A stretch of DNA of 64,000 nucleotides from Lyngbya sp. HA4199-MV5 (GCA_019359375.1 JAHHHL010000015.1:62001-126000), one strand, 5' to 3'; numbered from the stretch's first letter, positions 34,407-43,890 are shown. The notes: generated from the letters alone by a model not told the origin. A program made the numbers and translations.

Positions 34407-34900
34407 TTTATTAGCCCTTGTCTCGTTGCCTCAACCACCGGAACCGTATGCAATCCATACACCCAATCGACTAAATTACCGAGATAGATTTGCAAACAGA
34501 CGAGACAGATTAAAAATGTAGCAGCACCCAGGTAAACCGCAGGCACCTTCAATGGATCGCGCACTCGAATAATGCCGCGCCAAGCGGTGATCCCAACCAA
34601 GATAGCTGCAATTGACCAACCATTTACCGTATGCCAATTTAAGGTCAGTTGGGCAACGGGATAGGGTTCTGCCAATCCTGCTTCCACTTGACCAAAAATC
34701 ACTGCAACAAAAACAGCAATGGAGGCAACAACCAGATTCCACCAGCTCACTTCAAACATGCGGTGATTGCGGCTGAGGTATCCGACAATGTCGCAGAAGT
34801 AGGCAAAGAACACCATCGCAATCACAAAGTGAACGACAACCGGATGCATGGTATCGGGATAGGGAAGATTCTGATCATTTAATGGCGGCAGTGGCATCAT
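34403..34900 (-). CDS. DUF2231 membrane protein, first gene of the ARTO operon
   Basis: 165 residues with four hydrophobic segments: PVVVHFVIAMVFFAYFCDIV, SWWNLVVASIAVFVAVIFGQ, VNGWSIAAILVGITAW and VYLGAATFLICLVCLQIYLG. Potential haem-ligand His occur in TMHPVVVHF and LNWHTVNG, in the same places as in its partner. Translationally coupled to the next gene by a 4-bp overlap. It begins MMPLPPLNDQNLPYPDTMHP behind GGAGAG-like sequence. Likely membrane-embedded electron carrier or assembly factor for the oxidase (inference). Confidence 0.88.
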   Translation of the reverse strand: MMPLPPLNDQNLPYPDTMHPVVVHFVIAMVFFAYFCDIVGYLSRNHRMFEVSWWNLVVASIAVFVAVIFGQVEAGLAEPYPVAQLTLNWHTVNGWSIAAILVGITAWRGIIRVRDPLKVPAVYLGAATFLICLVCLQIYLGNLVDWVYGLHTVPVVEATRQGLIK

Positions 34901-34997
34901 ACTCTCCTATCTATAGAACGATGAAAACAATTGAAGCAAGATAGGGCTGTACCTTATCCAACGGTAAAACTACAATGCGATTGTCAATTTTCGATCG

Positions 34998-35552
34998 CTA
35001 AAGTAGAATTTGGGACTGCCCAGAATGTAGCGTTAGCATCCAAACGCCATCAAAAAACAAATTGACTCCTACCCAAGTGCCAATCAGCCAAGCTGCACTA
35101 AACGGAAAACTAGACCAGATAAAAATTCCTAAAATAATTCCTGCGATACCACTGACGAGCATCCATACCCAGTTTGGTGAAGTCCGGCGCATTTGAAACG
35201 CGAGTGAGACTTGAATGATGCCTTGCACAAAAATAGTAACGCCCAAAACCAGCGTGAAGGCAAACGCTCCCTGAAGCGGATCGATTAAGACAAAGATTCC
35301 AGCTAGAAGATACAAAAGCCCTAGAATCAACTTCCACGCGATTTGACCTGCCCCTCTAGATTGAAAGGCATAAACGATTTGAGCAATTCCAGCGAAGATA
35401 AAGATCCAGCCAAACACTAAGGTCGAAGTAATCGTGGCAAACAAAGGAAAGATGATCGCAATCATTCCTAAGATAATCATGGAAATTGCGATCGGCGTTA
35501 ACCATCTGGAGTGAATTATCTGGTCTCTCGTTTCAGATTCAGTGATTCTCAT
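34998..35552 (-). CDS. HdeD family (DUF308) membrane protein
   Basis: 184 residues with six closely packed membrane segments in three repeats of the DUF308 type (ISMIILGMIAIIFPLFATIT, LVFGWIFIFAGIAQIVYAFQ, LILGLLYLLAGIFVLIDPLQ, GAFAFTLVLGVTIFVQGIIQ, WVWMLVSGIAGIILGIFIW). HdeD is acid-stress associated in enterobacteria, although the molecular activity is unknown. Located just upstream of the ARTO operon, same strand, 97 bp away; it may have its own promoter. Confidence 0.88.
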   Translation of the reverse strand: MRITESETRDQIIHSRWLTPIAISMIILGMIAIIFPLFATITSTLVFGWIFIFAGIAQIVYAFQSRGAGQIAWKLILGLLYLLAGIFVLIDPLQGAFAFTLVLGVTIFVQGIIQVSLAFQMRRTSPNWVWMLVSGIAGIILGIFIWSSFPFSAAWLIGTWVGVNLFFDGVWMLTLHSGQSQILL

Positions 35553-35606
35553 GTTGATCTCTCTGGTTGAAATGTGACAGTCATGTCATATCTCTTGGCT
35601 ACAGAA

Positions 35607-37058
35607 CTATGGAGTTGATTGCGTGGTTGAATTGGGCTGCGGTTGCTTAAGTTGTTCAGAAGGGGGTGTGCGTAAGCCGAAATAAGCTGCAATTAGGAAG
35701 GCGATCGGCGCGAGAATCGCCAGTGCGGTCACGAGCGATCGCTCTCTTTTCTCAGCGGGAGAAAGTGGTCGTTTTGCAGGAGTTTCTGAGGCTAACTGAG
35801 GTCGGTGATAGCGATGGAAGGTTTCTTCCTTCAGCCATTCAGTCGTTGCTTTAAAGTCATGTAGCGGCGTGGGCAACATTTCCAAATAGGTGGCATTGCG
35901 GATCAGATCACCGGGTTTGCCAGTCACCTGAACTTTATCAAACAGGTTTGCCACCCCATTCCCCAAACCCAATTTCATCAGTGTCCCTCGCAGACTCGCA
36001 TGGGCTGGGCTGAGGGGTTTCCCTTCGGCAAACGCAATCAAATTATGGGCAATACTTGCGCCTTGCTGATAAGCCACTTGTGCCAGAGCAGGTAGTTGCT
36101 GCCCCTGTACATCTGCACAATCTCCAGCGGCAAATACTTCTGGAAAATCTAATAGTTGCAGAGTTGGAGTAACCAATGGTAGACCATGCTTATCCAAGTG
36201 ATCGGCGGGAATTTGAGACTTGAGACTTTGGAGCAGGGGATTCACGGCAGTCCCAGCAGTCCAGATCGTAGTCTGGGCGTCTAGCGTTTTGATCTCAGTA
36301 CTATTGGCAGGTTGATACTCTAGATGGTCTGGAGCAACAGACTTCACGCCTACGCCTAAGATCAATTCAACCGGGACTGTGCGAGTTGTGAAAGCGTGGA
36401 GGGCATCCTCCTTTAACCCCGCATTCACATCTCCGGCAAGGATCGTCTTACCATGATTGATCAAGACAACCCGAATTTCATGAATATTGCCGCTCAGTTT
36501 GGCGTACCAGTAAGGCAACAGATCTGCCAGAGTTGCCGCCATTTCTACCCCGGTTGGACCTGCTCCCACGATCGCAAAGGTCAGCAGCGATCGCCGTTTC
36601 GCCTCATCACTGGTTTGACTTGCACGCTGCAAACACTCTCGTAGCTGACGTTCCAGCGCGATCGCATTTTCTCGTGATCGGAAGGCAAAGGCATTTTTTT
36701 GTGCGCCCTCAGTTCCTAAATAACCCTGAACACTGCCAACGGTCAAAACAAGATGATCATAGGAATAGTCCAAACCAGAGGCTAACGTGAGGCGTTTTTG
36801 GGACAGGTCGATCGCCTCTACTTTGTCTTGCACAAAAGTAATGTCACTACCTTTCAACAATTCCTGATACGTTGGGCAGACAGTATCTTCTGGCAATTCA
36901 CCTGTTAATAACTCATACAGCATCGGCTTGAAAACAAATCGCTCTTGCGGATCAATCAAGATAATTGAGCGAAGATCATGCTGATGCCGCAGGTGCAAGG
37001 CTGTGAAGAGACCTGTAAAGCCTGCTCCGACAATCACGGTAGGGTGAGAAGAATTCAT
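35607..37058 (-). CDS. Type-II NADH:quinone oxidoreductase
   Basis: 483-residue FAD enzyme that passes electrons from NAD(P)H to quinone without proton pumping. FAD fingerprint VIVGAGFTGLFTALHLR (8-24), NAD fingerprint FAIVGAGPTGVEMAATLADL (about 162-181), IWTAGTAVNPLL and VFAAGDCADVQG (FAD closing motif). A C-terminal hydrophobic segment (VTALAILAPIAFLIAAYFGL, about 445-465) anchors it, followed by a polar tail. Placed between ctaB and HdeD in the ARTO neighbourhood, it could feed the same quinone pool. Confidence 0.92.
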   Translation of the reverse strand: MNSSHPTVIVGAGFTGLFTALHLRHQHDLRSIILIDPQERFVFKPMLYELLTGELPEDTVCPTYQELLKGSDITFVQDKVEAIDLSQKRLTLASGLDYSYDHLVLTVGSVQGYLGTEGAQKNAFAFRSRENAIALERQLRECLQRASQTSDEAKRRSLLTFAIVGAGPTGVEMAATLADLLPYWYAKLSGNIHEIRVVLINHGKTILAGDVNAGLKEDALHAFTTRTVPVELILGVGVKSVAPDHLEYQPANSTEIKTLDAQTTIWTAGTAVNPLLQSLKSQIPADHLDKHGLPLVTPTLQLLDFPEVFAAGDCADVQGQQLPALAQVAYQQGASIAHNLIAFAEGKPLSPAHASLRGTLMKLGLGNGVANLFDKVQVTGKPGDLIRNATYLEMLPTPLHDFKATTEWLKEETFHRYHRPQLASETPAKRPLSPAEKRERSLVTALAILAPIAFLIAAYFGLRTPPSEQLKQPQPNSTTQSTP

Positions 37059-37129
37059 GTTAAAAAGGATAGATAAACAACAGCAATCAATCTAACCAAT
37101 GAATTAACACTATGGTTGCCTTGTCGCGT

Positions 37130-38056
37130 TCAATTAAGAATGGGCAAGCAAGCAATAACGATCGCAACTGATAGCGCCATCATGTAGATAATTGAATACT
37201 TGAATAGCGATCGTGCCAACTCCAAATCTGAGGGAGATTTCATTAATACCCAGGCTTTATAAACAAAAATGCTGCCAAGGACGATCGCCACACTGGAGTA
37301 CAACCAATTTGTTACCTGGAGCGGATAGGTGAGCAGGAGAGTGATGGGAATCAGGATTACGGTATAAGCAAAAATTTGTCGAGCCGTGGTTTCATTCCCA
37401 GCCACCACAGGCAGCATCGGCACATTCACTTTGGCATAGTCATCTTGAATCATCATTGCCAATGCCCAGAAGTGAGGCGGTGTCCAGAGAAAGACGATCG
37501 CAAATAAACACCACGCTGCCCAACTCAAATCGCCTGTGACGGCTGCCCATCCAACCAGAGGTGGAATCGCTCCTGCCGCTCCGCCAATCACAATATTTTG
37601 CGTACTGTGGCGCTTCAACCAGTGGGTGTAGACCAACACATAAACGAGAATTCCAAGCATTGCTAAACTGGCGCTCAACAGGTTGGCAAAAACAGCCAGC
37701 AGCGTAAACGAAATCAGCGTCAGCGCGATCGCAAACAGTAAGGCTTGATATGGTTGAATCTGTCCCGATGGTAGTGGACGATGGCGAGTTCGTTCCATTG
37801 CATAATCAATATCGCGATCGTAGAGGCAATTCAACGTATTGGCGGCTCCTGCGGCACAAGTACCACTGATTAGGGTGATTAACAATAGCCAAGGATCAAT
37901 ATGCCCTTTTGCTGCGATCGCCATACCTGCAACGGTTGTAATCAGTAACAACACAATGATGCGAGGTTTAGTAAGCTGAACATAGCTTTGCATCATCCGC
38001 CCAAGCGTTTGATGATCACGAGTTGTGGAATCAGGAATTATTGCCTTGTACATCAC
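37130..38056 (-). CDS. ctaB: Protoheme IX farnesyltransferase (haem O synthase)
   Basis: UbiA-family membrane enzyme making haem O, the precursor of haem A, for oxidases. 308 residues, nine membrane segments, two Asp-rich motifs: [20 protein letters not shown] (prenyl-diphosphate site) and [38 protein letters not shown] is the usual N-terminal segment. ATG 38056 has a weak ribosome-binding site. Upstream lies the shared promoter block (38238-38300). Its location supports supply of haem to ARTO. Confidence 0.95.
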   Translation of the reverse strand: MMYKAIIPDSTTRDHQTLGRMMQSYVQLTKPRIIVLLLITTVAGMAIAAKGHIDPWLLLITLISGTCAAGAANTLNCLYDRDIDYAMERTRHRPLPSGQIQPYQALLFAIALTLISFTLLAVFANLLSASLAMLGILVYVLVYTHWLKRHSTQNIVIGGAAGAIPPLVGWAAVTGDLSWAAWCLFAIVFLWTPPHFWALAMMIQDDYAKVNVPMLPVVAGNETTARQIFAYTVILIPITLLLTYPLQVTNWLYSSVAIVLGSIFVYKAWVLMKSPSDLELARSLFKYSIIYMMALSVAIVIACLPILN

Positions 38057-38096
38057 TGTTTATGCCTGGTTAAACTCTAAGAATCGTGGATTGAAT

Positions 38097-38176
38097 AACC
38101 TGCGTAGGTTGGGTTGAAGTATGAAACCCAACATCCTCGCAACGTTGGGTTTCGCTAGCGCTCTACCCAACCTACA
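38097..38176. repeat. Dispersed palindromic repeat (TAGGTTGGGTT type), copy 3
   Basis: AACCTGCGTAGGTTGGGTTG at the left, GCTCTACCCAACCTACA at the right, nearly the same as copy 2 (32771-32850). It occupies the ctaB leader between the promoter block and the start codon, so its hairpin would be transcribed. Confidence 0.7.
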
Positions 38177-38237
38177 ACCTACAACTAGTACTCTAAGCGT
38201 TCTGCAAACGAGAATTCAATGCCTTAGAAAACTCTTC

Positions 38238-38300
38238 TATACTATGAAATGGCATCCGATTCTTGACCACTCAAGTTTGTACACTTAAGCGAAAGTTATG
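38238..38300 (-). promoter_or_regulatory. Shared regulatory block upstream of ctaB
   Basis: On the minus strand TACAAACTTGAGTGGTCAAG (38262-38281) is followed, at a fixed distance, by TAGTATA (38238-38244). CTTGA and TCAAG form a small palindrome. The same block and the same 17-base gap occur upstream of the aquaporin gene (41125-41168) and, slightly changed, of the short-chain dehydrogenase (47644-47687). Confidence 0.6.
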
Positions 38301-38336
38301 CGGTTTTGGTGGCGAAAAGGTGAAAGAATACACGCC

Positions 38337-39923
38337 TCATTTCAGGCGATCGAGCAAGTGATCTCCAACCCGCAAGGCGTTGGCAATAATTGTCAGAGTG
38401 GGATTGACGGCGGCAATGGAAGGGAAGAAGCTACCATCCACTACATAGAGATTTTCAATCTCATGGGTTCGACAATTTAGATCCAGTACCGCACTATCAG
38501 GATCTTCACCAAAGCGGCAAGTGCCACACTGATGACCCATCACCTGAATCGGCATATCATTGCGGGGATAGAGACTGAATGGCATCATGTGATCAGCCTG
38601 ATCGATCGCTTTCAGTGTCTCAGTCCATCGGTGAATCAGGCGATCGCGCGCTTCAAGATTATTCGGAGTGTAATCTAGATGAATGTGTTCTCCGACGACC
38701 TGAACCCGGTTCATCGGATTGGGCAAATCTTCGGTTTGAAACCACCATCCGACTGAATGGTTCGCTGCCAGTTGATACTGTGGTTTTAGATCCAGATCAA
38801 CCTTAGCGGCAAATTTGAGCAGGGAAGCCAGCAAGGACGGTGCTTCTGCCGGAATCATGTCGGGCAAAACATTTCCCGTATTTTGAATAAAACCCATCGG
38901 ATAGGGAAACCCTGCTTCACCCCAATAGAAATCACTCACACCGATCGTCTTTTGATACACAGAAAGGTTCTTCTTGGCAGTCAGAGCAACCATTGCCGTC
39001 GTCAGATGCTTCATATAGTTGCGTCCCACCTGATCAGAACGGTTTGCTAAACCACGCGGATGGCGATCGTTGGCAGAACTCAGCAGTAATACCGCAGAGT
39101 TAATCGACCCACAAGCCGCAACCACAATATCACCCTTAAACAGATAGGTTTGATTCTCGATTTCTGTCTCTACGCCCGTGACTTCTCGTCCTGATTCACT
39201 GGTGTGTAACCGCAATACTTTTGCACCTGTTTTTAACGTCACATTGGCAGAATTCAACGCCGGATTAATGCCATTCACCTCGGCATCTGCCTTAGCATGT
39301 ACCAGACAGGGAAACCCATCACAACTATCACAACGAATGCACTCCGACTGGCTGGGATTGCGTTCATTTAGCTTAATTCCCACAGGCAATGGAAACGGTT
39401 GTAACTTGTGCTGTTTCAATCCATCAAAAATTTCCTGCATCCGGGGCTCCTGGCTGACGGGCGGATACGGATAGGGGTTTTGGCGAGGCGGGTCTGTCGG
39501 GTCAGCCCCCTGCTCTCCATGCACGTTGTACAGTTGCTCTGCCTGAAGGTAGTAGGGGGCAAAGTCGCTGTACTTCAAAGACCACTCTGGAGAGATTCCA
39601 TCTTTGTGCAACACTTCCTCAAAATCCCGTTCCCGCAGTCGCAATAGGGCAGCACCATACACTTTCGTGTTGCCACCCACCCAATAGCTCATTTGCGGTC
39701 GAAAGGCGTGTCCGTCTTTGTCATACCACTGGTCATGGACGTGGTAGCGCTCATTGACATAAACTTCCGTCGCACTCCAATTCGCCTTCTCTCGCGGGAG
39801 AAACTGTCCTTGTTCTAAAACCAGAATTTTTTTTCCACTGGGCGCAAGCCGATGCACCAGTGTTCCGCCGCCAGCACCCGTACCAATCACAATCACATCA
39901 TAGTGTTCTGTAGTCGTTATCAT
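38337..39923 (-). CDS. GMC-family flavin oxidoreductase
   Basis: 528-residue FAD enzyme of the glucose-methanol-choline oxidoreductase family. N-terminal FAD motif VIVIGTGAGGGTLVHRLAPS (10-29), active-site entry YWVGGNTKVYGAALLRLRER, and the C-terminal HQCGTCRFGEDPDSAVLD with the catalytic region HEIENLYVVDGSFFPSIAAV followed by NPTLTIIANALR. An inserted CIRCDSCDGFPC segment (about 195-210) resembles a metal-binding cluster found in the bacterial subgroup. Substrate unknown, perhaps an alcohol or sugar. It is transcribed towards ctaB, with the promoter block between. Confidence 0.92.
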   Translation of the reverse strand: MITTTEHYDVIVIGTGAGGGTLVHRLAPSGKKILVLEQGQFLPREKANWSATEVYVNERYHVHDQWYDKDGHAFRPQMSYWVGGNTKVYGAALLRLRERDFEEVLHKDGISPEWSLKYSDFAPYYLQAEQLYNVHGEQGADPTDPPRQNPYPYPPVSQEPRMQEIFDGLKQHKLQPFPLPVGIKLNERNPSQSECIRCDSCDGFPCLVHAKADAEVNGINPALNSANVTLKTGAKVLRLHTSESGREVTGVETEIENQTYLFKGDIVVAACGSINSAVLLLSSANDRHPRGLANRSDQVGRNYMKHLTTAMVALTAKKNLSVYQKTIGVSDFYWGEAGFPYPMGFIQNTGNVLPDMIPAEAPSLLASLLKFAAKVDLDLKPQYQLAANHSVGWWFQTEDLPNPMNRVQVVGEHIHLDYTPNNLEARDRLIHRWTETLKAIDQADHMMPFSLYPRNDMPIQVMGHQCGTCRFGEDPDSAVLDLNCRTHEIENLYVVDGSFFPSIAAVNPTLTIIANALRVGDHLLDRLK

Positions 39924-40282
39924 CGGTTTGATTGCTCCATTGAATGTCGTTGAAGAAGGCAGAAGGTAGGAGGCAGAGGGCAGAAGGTTTCGTACCCTAT
40001 GGGAAGCAAGCTACAGATGAGGATTCAAAACCAGCCATGACGAGGGCCATCAAATTAGAAATTTGGTGAGGGTCGTAAACCCTTGTTCCCTCTGGTCGCG
40101 CAGATGGTTCGGGCAATCAGGGAAAGGATTTATCCCTTCTGCCTCCTGCCCTCTGCCCTCTGCCTTTCTTTGATAAAAATGGTTCAGAAATCAGAAAGTA
40201 GTTTTAGCACCAATATTTTTCGGATAAGGGGGCAAAGGGGAAGGGGCAAAAAGGAAATACCAGAGTTTCAGCCCTTTACCCT
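39924..40282. other. Repeat-filled spacer upstream of the GMC gene
   Basis: 359 bp without a gene. It contains GGCAGAAGGTAGGAGGCAG-type tracts (39958-39988), an SR-A repeat at 39993-40014, and TGCCTCCTGCCCTCTGCCCT-type tracts (40139-40163), plus GGGCAAAGG and CCTTTACCC runs near 40230-40310 that extend into the aquaporin 3' end. Confidence 0.6.
39993..40014 (-). repeat. Small repeat SR-A, intergenic copy
   Basis: 22 bp; the minus strand begins GTAGCTTGCTTCCC and ends AGGGTA. It has the same length and ends as the copies in the tRNA-like gene (22933-22954) and in the host repeat (54461-54482). Confidence 0.75.
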
Positions 40283-41104
40283 TTACTCTTTACCCTTTAC
40301 CCTTTTCCCTAGTTTCCAACCGCAGTGAATGCAACGGTAATGGGGATGATGATAGAGCTTGGCACAGAAAATGTTGTGCTTGCCTCTGATCGCTAAATAG
40401 ACTTGAGCGGCTGTGAGCATTCCCGCGATCGGAGCCACGAAATAAAGCCAGATAGCAGTCCAAACGCCAGCGGGCAGTGCAGAAGCAACGGTACGAGCCG
40501 GATTCATGCTGAAGCCAGACAGAGGAGATTCAAAAATGACAAAAGAGGTGATCAAACACGCTGAGAAAACAGGGGTCAGAGGGGCTAATTTGGGATGATT
40601 CGTGCTATAAAGCACCATTCCCATCATCATGGCTGCAATGGTGAATTCACCGATGAAAGCAACTACAACGCCTGCTGCACCCGGCACCGTGACAATATAT
40701 TGAACAGGAGAATCGATAAAGGCTTGCTTCAGCAAAAGTGCAACGATCAAAACACCAATTAGCCCGCCAATAAGCTGAAACACAATATAAAAAACCATAT
40801 CCCAGTACTGTATTTTCCCCAATCTGTAAAAGGCTAGCGATACCGCAGGATTAATATGCGCCCCAGATTGTTTTCCCCAGGGAGAGTAGGTGATTCCCAT
40901 CGCGGTCAACCCCATGCCTAGCCCCATTAACGTGCGCTGCATCCAGGGGTTAGCCGCAAAGTTAGACAGCAGATAATGCGGCGAAAAGAGCAATGTGCAC
41001 ACTACTCCTGCTACCACCATAAACGTTCCCAACCCCCAAGCTTCCATCAAATATTCTGGCAAGTGTTGCCGTAACGCTGTCATCATCCGCATCGGTTTAC
41101 TCAT
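40283..41104 (-). CDS. MIP family aquaporin/glycerol channel
   Basis: 273 residues, six membrane segments and both re-entrant NPA loops: SGAHINPAVSLAFYRLGKIQ (about 79-98) and SGFSMNPARTVASALPAGVW (about 197-216). N-terminal MEAWGLGTFMVVAGVVCTLL is typical of the longer bacterial subgroup. The C-terminal 30 residues end YHHPHYRCIHCGWKLG, with a CxxC that may bind a metal. Water, glycerol or small solutes could be transported. The shared promoter block lies at 41125-41168, immediately upstream. Confidence 0.93.
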   Translation of the reverse strand: MSKPMRMMTALRQHLPEYLMEAWGLGTFMVVAGVVCTLLFSPHYLLSNFAANPWMQRTLMGLGMGLTAMGITYSPWGKQSGAHINPAVSLAFYRLGKIQYWDMVFYIVFQLIGGLIGVLIVALLLKQAFIDSPVQYIVTVPGAAGVVVAFIGEFTIAAMMMGMVLYSTNHPKLAPLTPVFSACLITSFVIFESPLSGFSMNPARTVASALPAGVWTAIWLYFVAPIAGMLTAAQVYLAIRGKHNIFCAKLYHHPHYRCIHCGWKLGKRVKGKE

Positions 41105-41124
41105 GATGCTTGGGAAAAACTTTT

Positions 41125-41190
41125 TATACTATGCAATGTTGTTATAGTCTTGACCACTCAAGTTTGTATGGTTAAGTCGCAAGTTATGAA
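41125..41190 (-). promoter_or_regulatory. Shared regulatory block upstream of the aquaporin
   Basis: TACAAACTTGAGTGGTCAAG on the minus strand (41149-41168) and TAGTATA (41125-41131), 17 bases apart, identical in both parts to the block upstream of ctaB. The flank also shares TTAA and CATAACTTNCG. The -10-like box is about 20 bp before the ATG at 41104, so either the leader is very short or the block is an activator site and the start is elsewhere. Confidence 0.6.
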
Positions 41191-41235
41191 GATTGACGGT
41201 AGCCAAGATTGGCATTGGGTTTCAGGATGTTCAAC

Positions 41236-41307
41236 TGTAGGGGCGAAACATTCGGTAGAGAAATTGGGCGATTGCCGTTAATTGCCGCCCGAATGCTTCA
41301 CCCAACA
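41236..41307. repeat. Palindromic dispersed repeat, GGGGCGAAACATTCGG type, copy 1
   Basis: TGTAGGGGCGAAACATTCGG at the left and CCCGAATGCTTCACCCAACA at the right are inverted over about 18 positions with mismatches, around a short GCGATTGCCG core. The GTAGGGGCGAAGCATTCG motif is a familiar non-coding repeat in filamentous cyanobacteria. Confidence 0.7.
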
Positions 41308-41386
41308 AGGTTTTGAGATCGCTGTTTGATGCACGATCGTGATGTGCAGTTGTGATCACGGGATTGATTTGCGATCGCGAGATTGG

Positions 41387-41461
41387 TGTGAGGGCGAAGC
41401 ATTCGGATACAAGAATTGTTGATGATGGCTGAGTTTGATTGCCGAATGCTTTGCCCCTACA
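41387..41461. repeat. Palindromic dispersed repeat, GGGCGAAGCATTCGG type, copy 2
   Basis: TGTGAGGGCGAAGCATTCGG and CCGAATGCTTTGCCCCTACA form the inverted arms. Eighty bp from copy 1, in the same 393-bp aquaporin/MscS spacer (41105-41497), which otherwise holds only the promoter block and has no gene. Confidence 0.7.
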
Positions 41462-41497
41462 ATTCGCGGGTATAAACTTTCCTAGAAATCGCCTAAG

Positions 41498-43309
41498 TTA
41501 AGACGTTTTATCCAAAGATTCTGGTTGAGCTTGGCAGATCGCTACCCGATGCTGATCGAGTGCCATCCGAACGCGACGGCGGAGTTCCCGCTCGATGCGC
41601 CATTGCTGAGCGGGTTTTGTTTTGATCCAGACGCGAATGCTCATCCCTGTAGCAGAGATTTCATCAACCCCTAAAATCTCAGGCGGTTCGAGAATCTGCT
41701 CTCGCCATTCTTGCTCTTCGTACAGGGTGTAGGCAACATTTTGAATGAGCGCGATCGCCTGATTCACCTCCATAGTTTCAGCAACCTCAATCACAAAATT
41801 AACCCGCGACCAACTGCGAGTCATATTTTCAGTCTGGACGATGGTGCTATTGGAAATTGTAATTAAGTGTCCTTCATCATTGCGAATCTGAGTAATGCGG
41901 AGATTGAGATTTTCAACCAAACCTGACGCACATTGTCCGACTGTGTTCTGGACAACGATGATATCTCCAATCCCAAACTGGTCTTCCCATAAAATCAGAA
42001 AGCCGATGATCAAATCTTTCACAAGATTCTGCACACTCAGCGATACTGCGACCACAATCAAGCCACTCACCGCGAGGATGGAATTAAGCGTAGCCCCCAA
42101 TATCCACAGTCCCGAAATCAGTGCGATCGCATACACTACCGCTATTTTCACGCCCTTGAGTGCATTCACGGTCGTTGCAATTCGCAAAGATTCGCGCTGT
42201 TCATCCTCAGTGGCTAATAGGTGAGACTGGTTCCAAAACTGCTCCAGCCAGGTGAGCAAAGCATCTGCTACCCGATGACTCAATCCGACGATAAACCAAA
42301 TTCCTAATAACTTGAGCGGTAAACTGAGTACATCCCATGAGAGCGGCTTCGTCCACGGGAACAGTGACAGAATCAGGAACGTACCTCCGACCCAAAGGAC
42401 CATCTGCCCCCAGAAAACTAACCACTTCAGTAGTGTAATCACTCTGCGTTGTCTTTCAAGGGTGGATTGATGCCGCAATTCACTCAAAACGGTCAATCGC
42501 TGTACAGCCGGATTATCCTCCACCGCCGTTGGTTTTGAAGTTTGACTGGATGCAGCTTCAACTTCTTGTTGCGCCTTAATTGCTTTATCTCGGGTTCGCA
42601 GTAGCTTTCGCAGTAAGCGCAGCCCAAAACCTCCAGCAATCATACTGAAGAGAATGAGGACTGCTTTCAAGATTTGATACTCCAGATGCGGTGTAGAACG
42701 TTCTAGCAATGCCTGGTGGATCTGGCGATCGATCACATCCCGCCAGGAATTTGCAATCTGTTCGATGGGAATTCCTTGATATGTAGCATCGGCATCAATC
42801 ACACTCAAGATTGGCAGAGGTAACGGGTGAGTTTCATCCCTGGCAAGAATCGTTGTTTCACTGTTCAGTTTGGCAACGTAAATTTTTAGGGTTTCGGAGT
42901 TATAAGCAGTACTGCTCACGATTCCTTTTAGCGTGAGTTGCAGGTTGTTACTGCCAATGATCCGATTTAAGTTATCCTCAGCTTGCTGAGCACGCACTTC
43001 CACTGGAATTTGGTTTCCTGGCTTATCTCGATTTAAAACGGTCGGTGAGGCAATGGTGAAGAGTTGCTGACCGTCAAAAGTCACTGGAGTTATTTCAATA
43101 TTTCCCAGTCGTACAACTCCTACTGGCAGATTAGGCTGAGATGGAGTCGCAGGTGTTGGTATGGAGGGCAATTGAGCAATTTTATTGGCATCAAAACTGT
43201 CATACGACCTTGCTGCTGGTAGCCAACCTACAACACATACAAAGGTGAGAACACTCACTAGCACAAAGCGAATCATGGAATAAATGATTAGAAGAACATT
43301 CTTGATCAA
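41498..43309 (-). CDS. MscS family mechanosensitive ion channel
   Basis: 603 residues. A signal-type N-terminus (MIRFVLVSVLTFVCVVGWLP) and a periplasmic domain (about 40-200) precede membrane segments near 210-235, 290-315, 330-350 and 385-430. The MscS pore and beta domains follow: LAVSGLIVVAVSLSVQNLVK, DLIIGFLILWEDQFGIGDII, VENLNLRITQIRNDEGHLIT and ISNSTIVQTENMTRSWSRV. The C-terminal domain is alpha/beta (ISATGMSIRVWIKTKPAQQW). It releases solutes upon hypo-osmotic shock and neighbours an aquaporin on the same strand. Confidence 0.93.
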   Translation of the reverse strand: MIKNVLLIIYSMIRFVLVSVLTFVCVVGWLPAARSYDSFDANKIAQLPSIPTPATPSQPNLPVGVVRLGNIEITPVTFDGQQLFTIASPTVLNRDKPGNQIPVEVRAQQAEDNLNRIIGSNNLQLTLKGIVSSTAYNSETLKIYVAKLNSETTILARDETHPLPLPILSVIDADATYQGIPIEQIANSWRDVIDRQIHQALLERSTPHLEYQILKAVLILFSMIAGGFGLRLLRKLLRTRDKAIKAQQEVEAASSQTSKPTAVEDNPAVQRLTVLSELRHQSTLERQRRVITLLKWLVFWGQMVLWVGGTFLILSLFPWTKPLSWDVLSLPLKLLGIWFIVGLSHRVADALLTWLEQFWNQSHLLATEDEQRESLRIATTVNALKGVKIAVVYAIALISGLWILGATLNSILAVSGLIVVAVSLSVQNLVKDLIIGFLILWEDQFGIGDIIVVQNTVGQCASGLVENLNLRITQIRNDEGHLITISNSTIVQTENMTRSWSRVNFVIEVAETMEVNQAIALIQNVAYTLYEEQEWREQILEPPEILGVDEISATGMSIRVWIKTKPAQQWRIERELRRRVRMALDQHRVAICQAQPESLDKTS

Positions 43310-43344
43310 GAAATTCTATAGGCGCTGAATTGAACATTAAATCA

Positions 43345-43890
43345 TCATTGTTCAGAACGAGAAGACACATCTGCTTGCGCTGTAATCAGGGCTTCTAGCC
43401 GATCGAGTTGCTCTTTCTGGTTCTGAATCGCTTTGACAATATCGGCTAATCCCTGTGCATCAGTCCGTTCCAGGCGATCGAACTTATCATGCAACAATTC
43501 AATCTCCAATTCTGCTTTCATGTTGATTTCGTAATCACGTCTAGCGCTCTGGCGATCGATGTCTGCCTGCCGATTCTGACTCATCATAATGATGGGTGCA
43601 GTATAAGCTGCCTGAAACGACAACACTAGATTCAGCAGAATGAACGGATAGGGGTCCCAGCGTTGCACAAACGCCGTAATATTCAATCCAATCCAGATCA
43701 CCAGAATTCCACTTTGAATGGTAATAAACCGCCAGGAGCCAACGGTTGCAGCAACTGCATCTGAGAGGCGCATCCCCAAAGTCAAACCTGTATGGGGTGA
43801 AAATTGGGAAGGCTCTCGCTCTCGAAGTTGTTGTAAGAGATGGTAATCGTCTTGATCAATCAGGGGAAGTTGATTCGGAGCGAGTGCCAT
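43345..43890 (-). CDS. DUF1003 membrane protein
   Basis: 181 residues. The DUF1003 core is RLSDAVAATVGSWRFITIQS followed by two membrane segments (ILVIWIGLNI and PFILLNLVLSFQAAYTAPII) and MMSQNRQADIDRQSARRDYE. A C-terminal coiled coil (ELEIELLHDKFDRLERTDAQ, QNQKEQLDRLEALITAQ) follows. Function of DUF1003 is unknown. Start ATG 43890. Same strand as MscS, 35 bp away, so probably one transcript. Confidence 0.9.
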   Translation of the reverse strand: MALAPNQLPLIDQDDYHLLQQLREREPSQFSPHTGLTLGMRLSDAVAATVGSWRFITIQSGILVIWIGLNITAFVQRWDPYPFILLNLVLSFQAAYTAPIIMMSQNRQADIDRQSARRDYEINMKAELEIELLHDKFDRLERTDAQGLADIVKAIQNQKEQLDRLEALITAQADVSSRSEQ

